Of a stretch of 64,000 nt of DNA, positions 45,654-56,955 are shown one piece after another (positions within the stretch are counted from its first letter, which is position 1; each line of letters starts with the position of its first letter). The notes below the pieces were generated by a model, which saw only the letters and a list, made by a program, of their open reading frames with translations, searched no databases and was not told the DNA's origin. The position numbers were made by a program, and so were the translations under genes. The DNA comes from Roridomyces roridus (lineage: Eukaryota > Basidiomycota > Agaricomycetes > Agaricales > Mycenaceae): contig JARKIF010000087.1 of the NCBI GenBank assembly GCA_029378245.1, positions 62,001 through 126,000 on the forward strand, read 5' to 3'.

Positions 45654-46660
45654 CTACAGTTTGCGCCGCTTGCTCGGCGAACCCCCATCCGATCCGGCAC
45701 GCCGCTTCCCCTTCCCCTTCGCAGTGGTAGCGCTGTCCTCATCGTCGTCATCGCCGTCATGGCGGGATTCGTTGTCCGAAAGGTTAAGCAGGTCGTCGCC
45801 GGATTCGTCATCCGAGGACGGGACGCAGAGTGGCCGAGGGCGTGGGACTCGATGGGGTTCCGACGGGCCCGGGGAGGGAGAGCGGCGGGGCGATGGGTGA
45901 GGACTCGGATTGGGAGTGCCGCGGGGAGGGGAGTCAGACGACACACCAGCGCGCGCGGCTGCGCGGCGTCCAATGTAGGTGTTGATATTGTCGGCGCAGT
46001 TGATGTACATCTTGCGGTTGTCCCACACATCCTTGACGATCCGATTGACAGCCCACTGCCCCTCGAATCGACGAAGCTCGGGAAAGTCGTCCTCAATCTG
46101 ATTTTGTGAGTATCTGAATGCAGCGGCAAAAGGGGAATACACACCACTTTGTACACCGTACCGAGCTTAGTCGTTGACTGGGCTTTCCATCCGCGATCCC
46201 AATTGAGGCAGGCACCACGAATGGAGTCCCGGGCGCAGGACTGTCAAAGAGGTTAATCAGGCAAAAGGAAGGGTGGCGTGTGACGCACCCGAAGCGCTCT
46301 CCACTGCTTGGGCGTGTATCTCAGCTGAGACTTGATGTCCCCGAGCTTGGCGCTGGAGGCGTGCGGTGGGACAGGGATGCTGCCCTCTTTGACTCTATGG
46401 GTCCGCTTGGACGACTTGTGGGTTTTCTTGGACTGTTGAAGTGCGCGGAGCTTGTCCTGGGACTCCTGGAGAAGAGCTCGGAGGAGGTAAGTGTTCCGCT
46501 GTACAAACGTGCCCAGACACGCACTTTCGAGTTCCGTGACCCGCGATCCGTCATCCTGGGGTGCCGTAGTCGACTCAACGTTGGCGTTGCTGGACTTGGC
46601 CTTGGCTCGCAGCCGCTTGGGGTCTGGGGAACGATTCTCCTTGTCGTTGTTATGAGGCAT
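45654..46660 (-). CDS. CACTA accessory protein, putative DNA-binding (TnpA-like role)
   Basis: Three exons, 46660-46289, 46240-46145 and 46097-45654, give 303 residues with consistent phases. The start is ATG 46660 (MPHNNDKENRSPDPKRLRAK). Residues 50-90 suggest a short coiled coil (LESACLGTFVQRNTYLLRAL, LQESQDKLRALQQSKK). The core RYTPKQWRALR, then SCARDSIRGACLNWDRGWKA, VIEDDFPELRRFEGQWAVNR and IVKDVWDNRKMYINC resembles a small conserved domain that I associate with basidiomycete transposon-linked and nuclear proteins. The tail is Ser/Pro-rich, acidic (DDESGDDLLNLSDNESRHDG) and ends in a nuclear-localisation-like KGKGKRR...KRRKL. By analogy with plant CACTA elements it may bind the subterminal repeats; that is inference. 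Confidence 0.7.
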
Positions 46661-47019
46661 GAGTGAAGAGATGTGGGTGACAGGCTTGCCCCAACGCACC
46701 TTATATTCAATACTCAATACAAGTCGCTAAGCGGTGGAGTCGGTGGAGCGAGCCCCACGTTTGCGCAATGGCGGCAAGCTAACCAACGGGGCCATGCACA
46801 CGGCCAGAGACGTAGGTCCAGGTAGCGTCGAAGATTGGAACGGCTAGCGTGGAGGTGCAGCGACAGGGAGAGGCGGACGGGAGATGGTGGGTGCGCAGCA
46901 GGAAGAGAGATGTGATGATGTAATCGTGACATCACTCTACTCCACACCAACCCGTGATATTGGACTTCACGCTCGAAACGCGCACTACACTTCACCACAA
47001 ACACCGAACTCTATGTACC
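46661..47019. promoter_or_regulatory. Divergent promoter region of the CACTA element
   Basis: 359 bp separate the start codons of the two transposon genes, which are transcribed away from each other. A TTATATTCAA motif lies at 46701-46710, about 45 bp upstream of the minus gene. No clear core element is seen for the plus gene. It probably drives both genes. Confidence 0.45.
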
Positions 47020-50000
47020 ATGGTCTACTGTACCTGCTGCAAGCAGGATGTCTCTTCAAAAACCCACCGGCAGCATCTACGAGGAGGGGGGAGTCAGCGC
47101 GTTAAGATCTATCGGGCAGCGGTCAATCTCACCTCACGCGTATTCGACAAGTACAAGAAGCGGAAGCGGGACGACCGGGGCACCGATGGGGAGGACAGAG
47201 ACTCTCTGCCCCGTAAACCGGCTCGTCATGGTGCGTGATGTGTGTATCAATACATGGAACAAGCTGACAAACGAGTCGCAGATACTGACGACTCTCCTTC
47301 ACGTCCTGACGTCGAAACTGGGCCTGAAATCACCGCCATGGATCTCGACGACCCACACCCTCCCTCGGATTTTGATTCTGCTCCGTCCCAGCCCGCCGCT
47401 CTTCCGACCACCCGCCCCCGAGTTGTACGCGTCGAGACTTCAGACAGCGATGATGAAGACGAAGATCAGGACCTCGACGCCCCACCTCTCCTGGTTGAGC
47501 CACACGAGGAGGATTTTGACCCCGAACTGGATGAGGAACTCCTCACTCAGCACGACCTGACTGCGGCTGAGTTGCTCGAGGGCATATTCATTTCGGAGGC
47601 AGCGCAGCGGGGTGAGTCTTTAGCATTCATTCACGGGAGCATCCATGGCTGACTTGGGTGCAGAGACTCGTTTGTCCGATAGCGCAATGAATGCTATTCG
47701 GGCGCACAATTTCAAAGTCAACATCGACCTTGGCTCGCGAGCGTACACCAAAATGCGGCGCGCATTCCCTCAACTTCGCGAACTCCCATCGCTCTCGAAG
47801 CTGCAGTCCCAAATCAACTTCCTTTCTGATCTCAAACCCGTCCCGTATGACTGTTGCAAAGAATCGTGCTGCTGCTTCGTCGGTCCGTATGCCGACCTCG
47901 ACAAGTGCCCGTATTGTGACGGGCCTCGCTATGATGCCCGCGGGCGTGCACGGGCGACCTTCCACTACCTTCCCCTCATCCCTCGGCTCCAAGCGCTCTT
48001 CTCTGATAAGAAGATGTGTGAAGAGTTGCTTTACCGTGCCGGCTTCACTCCCAAAACTGGCAAAATCACTGACATCTTTGACTCACTCCACTACCGTCGC
48101 CTTCGCCGCCGGCACGTCCGTGTAGAGGACGAGATTTTTTCCCACTTCTTCTTCGACCAGGACACCGACATTGCGATGGGGTTGAGCGCGGACGGGGTTT
48201 GTCCGTTCAAAAATCGCAAGTCGACATGCTGGCCGCTGCTTGGGATTGTATATAATCTCAAGCCCGAGCTGCGCTTCCTCCTCGGTAATGTCTTGTGCTT
48301 CGGCGTCATTCCGGGCCCACATGAGCCGAAGGACCTCGACTCCTTCCTCATCCCCCTTCGCGACGAGTTCTGGCGGTTGTCTCGTGGAGTTGCAACCTAC
48401 AACGCGCTCACTGATCGCATGTTCTCACTCCGCGCGTACCTCATTCGCGTCTTTGGTGACATGCCCGCCATGGCCAAGCTCATGCGCATGAAGGGCCCGA
48501 ACGCGATCTACCCGTGCCGTGCGTGCAAAATTCGGGGTGTCCGTAATGTCCCTGGCGGTGGCAAGACAAACTATGTGCCACTGCGCCGCCCAGACGGAGA
48601 ATCATATGATCCCTTCAACCTTCCCCTTCGAACTCATGATGAATTCATCAACGACGCTGTTTCAGTTGAGACGGCTCCAACCGACGCTCAGGCAGAGGCT
48701 CGTGCGAAAGCCACTGGTGAGATTATTTTTCTTGTTGCTTCATCATCTAACAGCGTGCCCAACCTCAGGTATCAATGGCCTCCCCGTCCTCGCCACGCTC
48801 TCCAGCCTCTCGTTTCCCGAGTGCTTTGGCCATGATCTCATGCACCTCATTCCCGAGAATATCATCAAGAACCTCCTCTCTCTCTGGGTTGGAACGTTCA
48901 AGGGTCTCGACGAGGGCAAGGAGGAATACCAGCTTCAGCCTTCCACCGTTACCCAGATCGGGAATGCCTGTGTTGCTGCGGGTGATACCACTCCGGCTGC
49001 ATTCGGTGCCCGCATTCCGAACCTTGCCACTCAGCAGCACTACTTCACGGCTGAGTCCTACACTCTATTCACCACACTTCTCGGCCCTGTCTTGCTACGG
49101 GATCGCTTTCGGAAGCCCAAATACTACAAGCACTTTCTTGATCTGGTCAGTATATTCAACGATTGCCTCAGTTTATCGCTTGATCGCGATTATGTCGACA
49201 ACGAACTCCGCGCGCGCATCGCTAAATGGGTTGAGGACTTTGAAAAGTGAGTTGACTAACTGCTTGCTTATGTTGCTGATATCTGTACAGATACTACTAC
49301 CAGTACGACCCCGAGCGCCTCTCTGCGTGCACCTTGACTCTCCACGCCATGCTCCACATCCCCGACGACATTCTCAACGCTGGGCCGATGTGGTGCTATT
49401 GGAATTATGTCACCGAGCGCTTTGTAGGCTTCCTCGTGCGCTCGAGCAAGAGTCGCAAGAACCCCTACGCCAGTTTTGCTCGCCGGCTTCGGGAAATTGC
49501 CCAAAACAATGTGATCAAGCTCAAGTATCAGCTGTCTGACGAGCTTGATCTCTCAGATCGTCGAGAGGAGGAACGCCGAGGCCACACCATCGCGAGTTGT
49601 GAGTCAATTTTTAATGTTTGTTGAGTTCGATGGTCAACCCACTTCCACAGACCCTGATATTGCTGTCCTCCAGCCCCACATCTGTGCACCACTCTCGGCT
49701 CCCGTTTTAAAGGCAGTCAAAAACTACCTGCTGCAGACGTTCGAGGTCTCGGAAGACGAGGTAAGTGGATGTATTCCTGATGAGGTTTCACAGTGGGGGA
49801 AGATTTCGTTCCTCGATGGCGGTGATAAAATTCGGGGAGCTGACCTTGTCGAGTCTTCGGAGAAAAATATGACCCGGGAAGCCTCATTCATCAAGGTTCG
49901 TGCGGAGATCACACTGTTTTATTTGAGCTGACGACTAAAGAAGTACTCGCATGAGGTCGACGTCAATCGGAACTTTCGCCACAAACCGGTTCTTCTCCAA

Positions 50001-50318
50001 CGCGAGATCGTGTACGGCCAGCTTTTACGCGTGATCGAGTTTCACGCGGACATCCCATCCGCTCCCGACGACAACGGACGCCTCGTCCAGCAAGCTCGCA
50101 CTGTTTGGCTCGCCGTCATACGCCCTGTCAAATTGCTTGGCAAGAGCAAGCGTCTCGGAATCCCTTTCTACAAGGATAATGCCCCAATTGAAGTTGTTGA
50201 TGTGGATGATCTCAGCTGTCTCGTGGCGCGTATTCCTGACCACGAGCCTGGCCCGCCGCGATGGGCGCTCTGCGAGCGCCAGGATGCCATGGGAGCAGGG
50301 GAAGAGAACGAAGAATGA
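47020..50318 (+). CDS. Tnp2-family CACTA transposase
   Basis: DDE-type transposase, 989 residues over eight exons: 47020-47230, 47282-47611, 47664-48716, 48769-49246, 49291-49598, 49651-49760, 49794-49895 and 49941-50318. All introns are GT-AG and the phases agree. It starts MVYCTCCKQDVSSKTHRQHL, a Cys/His finger. An acidic region follows. A second Cys-rich cluster (CCKESCCCF...CPYCDGPRY) is near residue 245. The Tnp2 core holds MGLSADGVCPF (about 355), CRACKIRGV, and GHDLMHLIPENIIKNLLSLW (about 553). The latter two Asp-containing motifs probably include catalytic residues. GARIPNLATQQHYFTAESYT and KYYKHFLDLV are typical of the family. No stop or frameshift was found, so it is probably active or recently so. 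Confidence 0.9.
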
Positions 50319-52715
50319 TTCAATTCGATGTATTTTCCACCTATGTACATGTTCGAGTTCAAATCTGTTGACTTCCATCATGTTCAATTCAGCTCCGAAT
50401 GACACCTGGAAAAAGTACCTGAAACCTCGACTACCTGAAACAATATTCAGGTCAAAAGATACTGAAACCTGAAAGTCAGTGTGTGGATACCTGGATTCCA
50501 GGTGGTTTGACATCCCCAGTGTATGTCCAAGTCAATTGCGCCCAAGTCAATTGCACCATCAATGGAATCCTCCTCCTCAATAACAAGCATCGCGGGGGTT
50601 GGCAAGAATCGAGAGGTGAATTCTCCTGGGTGGTCGAAGAAATCGAAACTCCGGATGATGCGTGCTCTAAGCAAGGCGATGAGAGAAGTTCTGATTCCCG
50701 CTGAAGATAAGTCCCGGGAGTCTGACTTCTCAACGGCATTGAGCAGAGACTCGTAGATATCTGCACCAGAATGCTGACCCAGACTCAGGAGAATCACTCT
50801 CCAGAGGCATTGCAACAATTCTTGGTCGGGAGCCTTGGCAAGGACGGTCGCAAAGATGGTGTCTTGGAAGCCATAGGTGTGGAGAAGCATTTTGATGGCG
50901 GCATCTGACTTGCGGATGCATATATAATGCATGATTGTACCAAATATTGGCACTGGACCGCCATGCAAGTCGGTTTGCGTAGGGCGCCCCATGGAACTCA
51001 ATTCCGAGATCACGGAATCGACCCAGTGGACGGAATGAGTTGTCCTGTGTTCTTCACGGCAATCGAATGCAAGTCGTTGTAGTGCAGATTCGATGCTCCC
51101 GATGCAGCGATCGGTCGGGGGCCCCACGCTGGAGGTAAGGAGATCCACAGTATCCTGGTATCGGTATGAGGCGGAAGAGCCCGAGCCGACAAAAACCGAA
51201 TCGGTCATGTATGAGATGAGAATTTGGCGGGGAATGCTCTTGAATTCCTCCACAAGTATCGGAATCAGCTGGCGTGAGGAGTAGGAGGTCTCGAATCGAT
51301 CTAAGAGATCGTCGTTGTAAATGTGATTGCGAGCCAACGGGCCTGACTGATGAAGTAGGTATGATCTGAGAGGTCCAAGACGCCGGTCAAGGTCCGGTTC
51401 AAGATCCACTCTGCTGTCGTCCCGAGCAAGAAACTCGGAGATTTGAGAAAGGGAACTTTTGGCCGAGCGTAGTAGGGACCATTCTACCATGGCGTTTGCA
51501 GAAATGGCATAGCCCTTGACCTCTTTGTCTCCTTCAACAGTTGAGTCGTAGAGACCCAGAAGCTGCGGATCGGTGTGTGTCAGTGCACCCGCGCTACCGA
51601 GAGCCCACAAAGCCTTGTAGTAAGTGATCCTCCGGCGTTTTGAGGCCTCAGGAAGTAGCAACCCAGTATCACAACTGCGGAAGAAATCCAGAAAGCGACG
51701 GTACATCTCCAGATCGGGATGATTCATCAAACTCTTGAAGTGGTTTCGGTACGCAAGCCGAGGCAATTTGGGACCCCAGAGAACGTCTGGGATAGCTTCG
51801 GCAAAGGGCTCGAACTCCGTCTCATCTGCCAATGATTTGACAGTCCAGACGAGGGCCCGATAGTCGCGTTCCTGCGTGTCCTCCGTCGCCGCATGGGACA
51901 TGGCTTCAACGAGAGTAACCTCGCCCTCCGTCGATATCGAGTCGTCAGCTATGCGACGCCACCTCAGAAATCTGGCGAGTCCCCTCGATACATTCCAGAA
52001 CGCCTCGGAGAGCGGGGTCCTATATGGACAGTCGAGATAAAACAAGGGGAGGATTGTGAATGCTGTATACGCGATGGCGATCAAAGCCAACATGAAGGCG
52101 ACCAAGCCCGCCATCGGGATATTGATTGGGATGAGGAATGCGACGAGTCCGGCGAAGAAGAGCAAGAGGGATCCATGCAGTAAAAGTGGAATGACATCCA
52201 CCACTTTGTGCATATTGAATCTCCTGAGGCTGTAATACAGGAACGAAAAGATCCGGGCACGAACGCCAGGTGCAGAGCGCATGTCCGCTTTGTGGAGAAA
52301 CTCGCGGGCCCATTGCTCAACGAGCGTAGCGATGAGGGCACACGAGAGGCTGAATCCGAGACTGATAAACCAAAAGGTGTTGCAGACAAGGGACGTCGCG
52401 GGGGGACTGAACGGAAGTGCGGGGGGAGGCACCTGGAAAGTGCTCCCATTCGCAGCTGCGGCAAGCTGCTGGGAGATTTGCGAGAGCAGGTGCACCGTAG
52501 CATCTCCCGAGTCTGGGACCAGTGTCGGATAGCTTTCGATGATAAAAGCCGTGAGAACGGCTGAGAAGAGACCAGCCTTGCGAGAACGATAGTCAGCAAT
52601 TGGTAGCGTTCGAAGTAAGCTTGTGGCGTACGAATATGAGAATCCCCTCCATGTCATTCTTCCAGCTTTCGATCAAGGATTTGTCGTACTTCTCTGCTTC
52701 AGATATATACACCGA

Positions 52716-54240
52716 CCTGCTTTTGAGGGCCATTGCGGGTGCATGGCAATCCGAGTCTGTAGGTTGAGCCTGGTGAAGTCTGTGAGTCCTGTGGACACAA
52801 GAATCTGAGGATGATAACAGCAGGTGTTGCTTCTGCTTCGTAACACATACTTATTTTCATTGCACGTGACGAGCTGAAGCCTGAGAGGATGGGGACAAGT
52901 CCTCTATATTCAAATTTCTGTTAGGTGCCGGATCCGAGGCTGACTGGAATCCCGGATAAGGACGACCGGAGTAAGAATGACCGGAACTCCGGGACGAAGG
53001 ACTCCGGAGAGGGACGAAAAGTCGGAGGAGGGAGATGGAGTCCAACCGGTGACACCACAAAGACCCAGGGTGACCGGGTTCCCTACGCTACTTCCAAGGG
53101 AAGCAATCCGGACGAGACGAGAAAGGAGGAGAGGAGGGCTCGGAGCAGCCAAGGTCGATTAGACCAGGAACGTTAATATTCCAACTGCCGTACCGAGTAC
53201 AAAAGGAAAGTCTTATATACTAAGTGTGAGAGATATTTGTCAAGACACTAAAATAGACTTGAGAACGGACATAACCGGCTAAGTGGATATAAGGTGATTA
53301 AGCCCGCACGGAGTGATCAAGTGGATGTCACTCTAGAGCATGTCAGATGAATATCCTGTCAAGGTTCTTTTTTCATGTGATTAACCAAAATACCCGGTGT
53401 AGTCCGAGAAGCAGGACTCGGCCTGACAGATGGGATGGATCCGGAGTTGGGTCAAAGGAACCGGAACTCCGGTCAAAGGAACCGGAGTCCGGAGTTTGGA
53501 TGAAGTTGGAACGGGACGTAACAAATTGAGGAAGGGCAAAAGTCCGAACGAGGACCGGAGTCCGGTCAAGATTGATCCGGGATTGTTGGAGCCGGAACCG
53601 GAGTTGGGTCAAAATTGGTCCGGAGTTGGTGAGAGAGAATGGAACGGGACGTAACAATTTCACAGTCCTTCGCCCAAAGAATCGTGGTAAGAAAGTGATA
53701 CCAAAGAGCCGTATTAAGTGAGCCGAAGACCAGGAAATTGGGCGAGACGCGAGGGAGAGAGACACTTCAGAGATGCAAGCAGCAAGAGAGGCACGCAAGG
53801 CCAACGTACTTAGTAGATGTCGGTCGGATTAAATGCCAAGAATGGAAACTGGTTGAGACGAGGGAGTTGGAGCGGGCGTTTGAAAACACGACAAAGTTGT
53901 CTGCCGCAGGTGCAGTACAACAGTCGATGCGTGGTGGTCAAGTGGTGGTGGGAAGCAATGAGGCGTGCCTGTCAAGGGCATCGGCTGTCAAACAGATGTC
54001 CGTTCCCGCGTCCGCCTCGCCGTCGGCAAATATGTCAATAACACGGAGGCCGGCGATGTCCAAGGCGTAAGAGTAATTGACTAAGAGTGGACCAAACACC
54101 CTCAGAATTACCTTATAAGGAATTTGTAACATTTCCAAACAAGTAGGGCTCAAAGATGTCATCGAAAAAATGGGACCCCACTCTGGCGGGAAACGGGCCG
54201 ATAAGACCGAGCTTAAAAATAAATTTTTAAGACTCGGAAC
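52716..54240. mobile_element. 782-bp repeat element, copy 2, interrupted by a solo LTR
   Basis: Near-identical to 9541-10322. It is inserted in exon 2 of DUF6535 gene F exactly between the codons of KLW and SVY, so the flanks rejoin as ACCGAC|CAAAG. It is itself split at 52918/53662 by the solo LTR. The terminal hairpin (CCGAG-CTTAAAAA at 54207-54219, TTTTTAAG-A-CTCGG at 54224-54237) is conserved. At most AC is duplicated at the target. The order of events is repeat first, LTR second. Confidence 0.8.
52919..53656. mobile_element. Solo LTR, 738 bp, nested in the 782-bp repeat
   Basis: Begins TGTTAGG and ends CGTAACA (TG...CA with a TGTTA/TAACA terminal inversion). It is flanked by the 5-bp duplication ATTTC (52914-52918 and 53657-53661). 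Removing it and one ATTTC restores the sequence of copy 1 at about 9730. It has no coding capacity. It contains many imperfect CCGGAGT or CCGGAACT units, a small internal minisatellite near 52970-53010 and 53450-53640. It is the remnant of a complete retrotransposon after LTR-LTR recombination. Confidence 0.85.
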
Positions 54241-54389
54241 CAAAGTTTGGCCGCTGCAGCTTCTTCAACGGGGTCGATAAAGGTCTTTGTACCTGGTGAG
54301 GATCCTTAGTCTGGCATAGGCGTACATAGCCGTGGACGCACTTTGGTCCCCATGATGTTCTTCTCGAGGTCAGATTTGAGGGGCGATGG

Positions 54390-54860
54390 GGTCGGGCAGA
54401 GTATCGAGCGATTCAACGATGCCGCCGAAGGAGTTGCCATGGACGAAACGCTCTCAGAAGGTGCCTTAAATCTTGATTGGCCTCATGCACAAGCAGCACG
54501 AAACAGACATGAGGAATGTAATGCTTTCAGAAGGCGTGGCCTGACGGACGCCACCGACCGGGTCGAGCGCCTGAACGCCACCGACTGGTTCGAGAGACTG
54601 GGCGCCGGCGAGGGGGTCGGGCCCTTAGGGTATCGAGCGACTAAACGATGCCGCCGAAGGAGTTGCCATGAAAGAAACACTCTCAGAAGGTGCCTCAAAT
54701 GTTGATTGGCCCCATGCACAAGCAGCACGAAACAGACATGAGGAATGTAATGCTTTCAGAAGGCCTCGCGGACGCCACCACCGACCGGGTCGAGACTCAG
54801 CGCCGGCGAGGGGATCGGGCCCCTAGGGTATCGAGCGACCGGGATTGAACAGGTATACAC
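54390..54860. repeat. Imperfect tandem duplication of the gene F 5' region
   Basis: The segment with TATCGAGCGA, CGATGCCGCCGAAGGAGTTG (reverse complement of the gene F start codon region) and CACAAGCAGCACGAAACAGA occurs at about 54397-54520 and again at about 54628-54760. A third partial copy (GGTATCGAGCGACCGG) is near 54827. The period is about 230 then 200 bp. The promoter and leader exon of gene F were therefore locally multiplied. Confidence 0.6.
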
Positions 54861-55925
54861 TATAATACGGGTATGGGCATGAGCATTGGCGCTCGGCGAG
54901 TCAACGAAGCGATGTTGGCACGTGAACTCAGCCTCACGGACGCACTAGCATGCTAGCGCGCCGTGGGTGACCCTCGAGGATATCCACCATGAGAATCCAC
55001 TCGCTCTTCTTTTTCCTGGCCAAAGCACGCCGGCGGTGCGTACGGCGTGAAGCTCTCCACGAAAGGAGATGGGGCCTATGGTGCCTTGGAGGGAAAGGCG
55101 GAGCTGGCGCGACACGTTGTGGTCACTGGCAAGAACAGCAGCGCCCGAAGGAGGGTGTCTTCATCAGCAGCGTCTGGGCATCATTATTCCCAAGAGTCGC
55201 GATCGGTGGCATCCAAAGAGCCCCGAGAAGACGCAAGATCACCCGCGGCCCACGGAGGACCTCACGCCAACAGGCTGCCGCCGAGAAGGGTGGTAGAACA
55301 ACGGATGTGTGCCGCTCCCTCCATCACCATCTACCAAGCGGTGACGACCCGCGGTCATCCAAGCCGCGCTTGGCGCTCCCGTGAGGCGTGTCGACGACAG
55401 AAAGGCGGATGAGGTAGTGGAGGACGCACCGCGGATTGACATCGCACTGGATAGCGAAGGTAGGGCGTTTTGGCAGGTCTTGCTGGACGCCCATTGAGGA
55501 TCAGTGACGGGCAACGAAGAGCGTAGGACAGTAAGAGAAGAGAGAGAAAGACAGTGAGACGTGCGGAGACGGCGGATAGCGAGTTGCAAGGGAATGGAGG
55601 AGGGAGGTAGAGACGTACGTACGCACCTCTGCTTGAGTCCCAATCCTCTCTCTGGATGACGCTGGGCATGCCGCCTGCAGATTATATCAGTGTATCCAGT
55701 ATATAAGTAGCGGGTGAGGACGTAAAAAAAGCAAGCACGCGGACACGTCCCGCTGTGTAGACGGCGGGTGGCCGCGGTAGCACGCTAGAGCGGAAGACAG
55801 ATGGCACGGAGTGACCAAAGCCCTGCTTTCGAGGACGCGATAGATGTGTCGCCTGCGAATCGCATCAGCATGACTGAAAACCCAAGGGCTGTGGGCAAAG
55901 ACGGGCTCGGGACTGAGACCATACT
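54861..55925 (-). repeat. Dispersed module repeat, copy 3 (upstream of gene F)
   Basis: Bases 55120-55720 match the copies at 31840, 41870 and 60440. The core is TCGCGATCGGTGGCATCCAA, GACGCAAGATCACCCGCGGC, and on the minus strand TGCAG, GCGGCATGCCCAGCGTCATC, then AGGATTGGGACTCAAGCAGAG followed by GTGCGTACG. Frames inside reach about 130 codons in several registers, without a recognisable protein. The segment AGCAAGCACGCGGACACGTC is shared with copies 2 and 4. Confidence 0.55.
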
Positions 55926-55929
55926 TAAT

Positions 55930-56955
55930 GGGTCAAGGCCGAGCGATGAGTGCGGGTCCCCGCGCTACATGTAGCTGCGAGAGGCGGTGGCTGGCATCTG
56001 AGTCGGAGGCGTCACCAGCTTGTGCTCGGCCCATGTCCCTGGGGAATTCAGAGACCTGGTTGTCGAGCCACCACCAAACCTACCAGTCTGACAGCATCTC
56101 GTCTTCAGCCGTTCTCCATGGCAGGTGTCTCATCGGCAGGCTTGTCTGAAGCGTCGGAAACGTGGACCGCATACTCCTGGGATGAGAAGAGTCAGTCCAT
56201 CACCTCTGGCCCTCAAAAAAACAAAGGCGAGCACGCACCTTGCGCGGCCTTTTATCAATCTTTTCTCCTCCCGTTGCCACCGAAGCCCATAGACTGCAGA
56301 GATCCTGCATGAAAGCAATGCAGCGGAGGCCTTGAACGGACGGCGTCGCAGTCGGATTGTTTGAGGCCGAAATTGCTCGGAAGAGGCAGTCGCGCCCATT
56401 GTCGGCACGCCTCGATTTGTCGTTGCTGATCAATTGATCTGCCTCCTCCGAACAAATGCCCAAATTAGGCTCGAACTTAATCCAGCCTTTCTATGAGCAA
56501 GTGTCGATAGTCGACAGTTTCCTAGACGGATAGATTCCGGTCTATACCCAAATACTCCTGCATGCCTTCCCCGGAGCTTTCAAACACGTCTACGTAATCC
56601 ACCTTGCGGAATACATATGCCGGCCCCGCGGCCCCCGCCCGCAAAGCAGTCGTTTCAAGCTTTGGGATTCGCTCAAGTTCCCTCGATCTCCTGGCCCATC
56701 ATCCGCTAAGAACTCCTCCCTCTCTTCAACACGGCTCCGTCGAGGCCTGTTCTCTGACGACATACGATCTCGAGCTGCATCGCCTCCAGTTTGCTTCTCG
56801 ACAAAATACTTATTAGCCCCGTTTCTGCGACAAGGCACCAATACGGATGAGCTGACGCGGAGACATCCTTGGCACAGAATTCCTCGATCAACCACAGTTT
56901 TGCATCGCATCAACACTACAGTAGTGCCGATCTGTGCGTTCTCCGATGTCGAGTG
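55930..56955. repeat. Duplicated module flank, copy 1 (matches 61440-62560)
   Basis: Long near-identical blocks are shared with 61440-62560, for example GTTGTCGAGCCACCACCAAA, TCGTCTTCAGCCGTTCTCCA, TTTTCTCCTCCCGT and CTGCGACAAGGCACCAATAC (one base differs in the other copy). Around 56410 the sequence TTTGTCGTTGCTGATCAATT resembles the leader of the F-box gene. This is therefore probably a mutated F-box upstream region whose coding part has been lost. No open gene is supported. Confidence 0.55.

Larger units (their letters stand above)
45366..50521. mobile_element. CACTA (En/Spm-type) DNA transposon, 5156 bp
   Basis: Both ends start CACTGGGG when read inward, and the insertion is flanked by TAT at 45363-45365 and 50522-50524, the 3-bp duplication expected for CACTA. 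Subterminal regions carry many copies of CCTGGATTTCAGG or CCTGGATTCCAGG and inverted forms, about 45390-45560 on the left and 50400-50510 on the right. Inside are a Tnp2 transposase gene on + (47020-50318) and a second gene on - (45654-46660), divergent across a 359-bp promoter region. Every exon is open, so the element looks potentially autonomous and recently inserted. It interrupts paralogue F in the C-terminal coding region. Confidence 0.92.
44886..54440 (-). pseudogene. DUF6535-type protein, paralogue F, split by CACTA and 782-bp elements
   Basis: Pieces in transcription order: leader exon from ATG 54440 (MATPSAASLNRSILCPTPSP); exon 2 up to KLW at about 54241; the 782-bp repeat with solo LTR; the rest of exon 2, 52715-52632 (SVYISEAEKYDKSLIESWKN); a 55-bp intron; exon 3 from 52576 to 50525; the CACTA element; the 3' end 45362-44886 (from IHLKHDIVAEALVAQFGEFL), ending SLHAVPSDE. 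Exon 3 and the 3' piece join exactly in frame once the element and one TAT are removed. The leader exon is one base shorter than in E before the splice site, which breaks its frame. Its body is closest to paralogue B. Confidence 0.82.
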
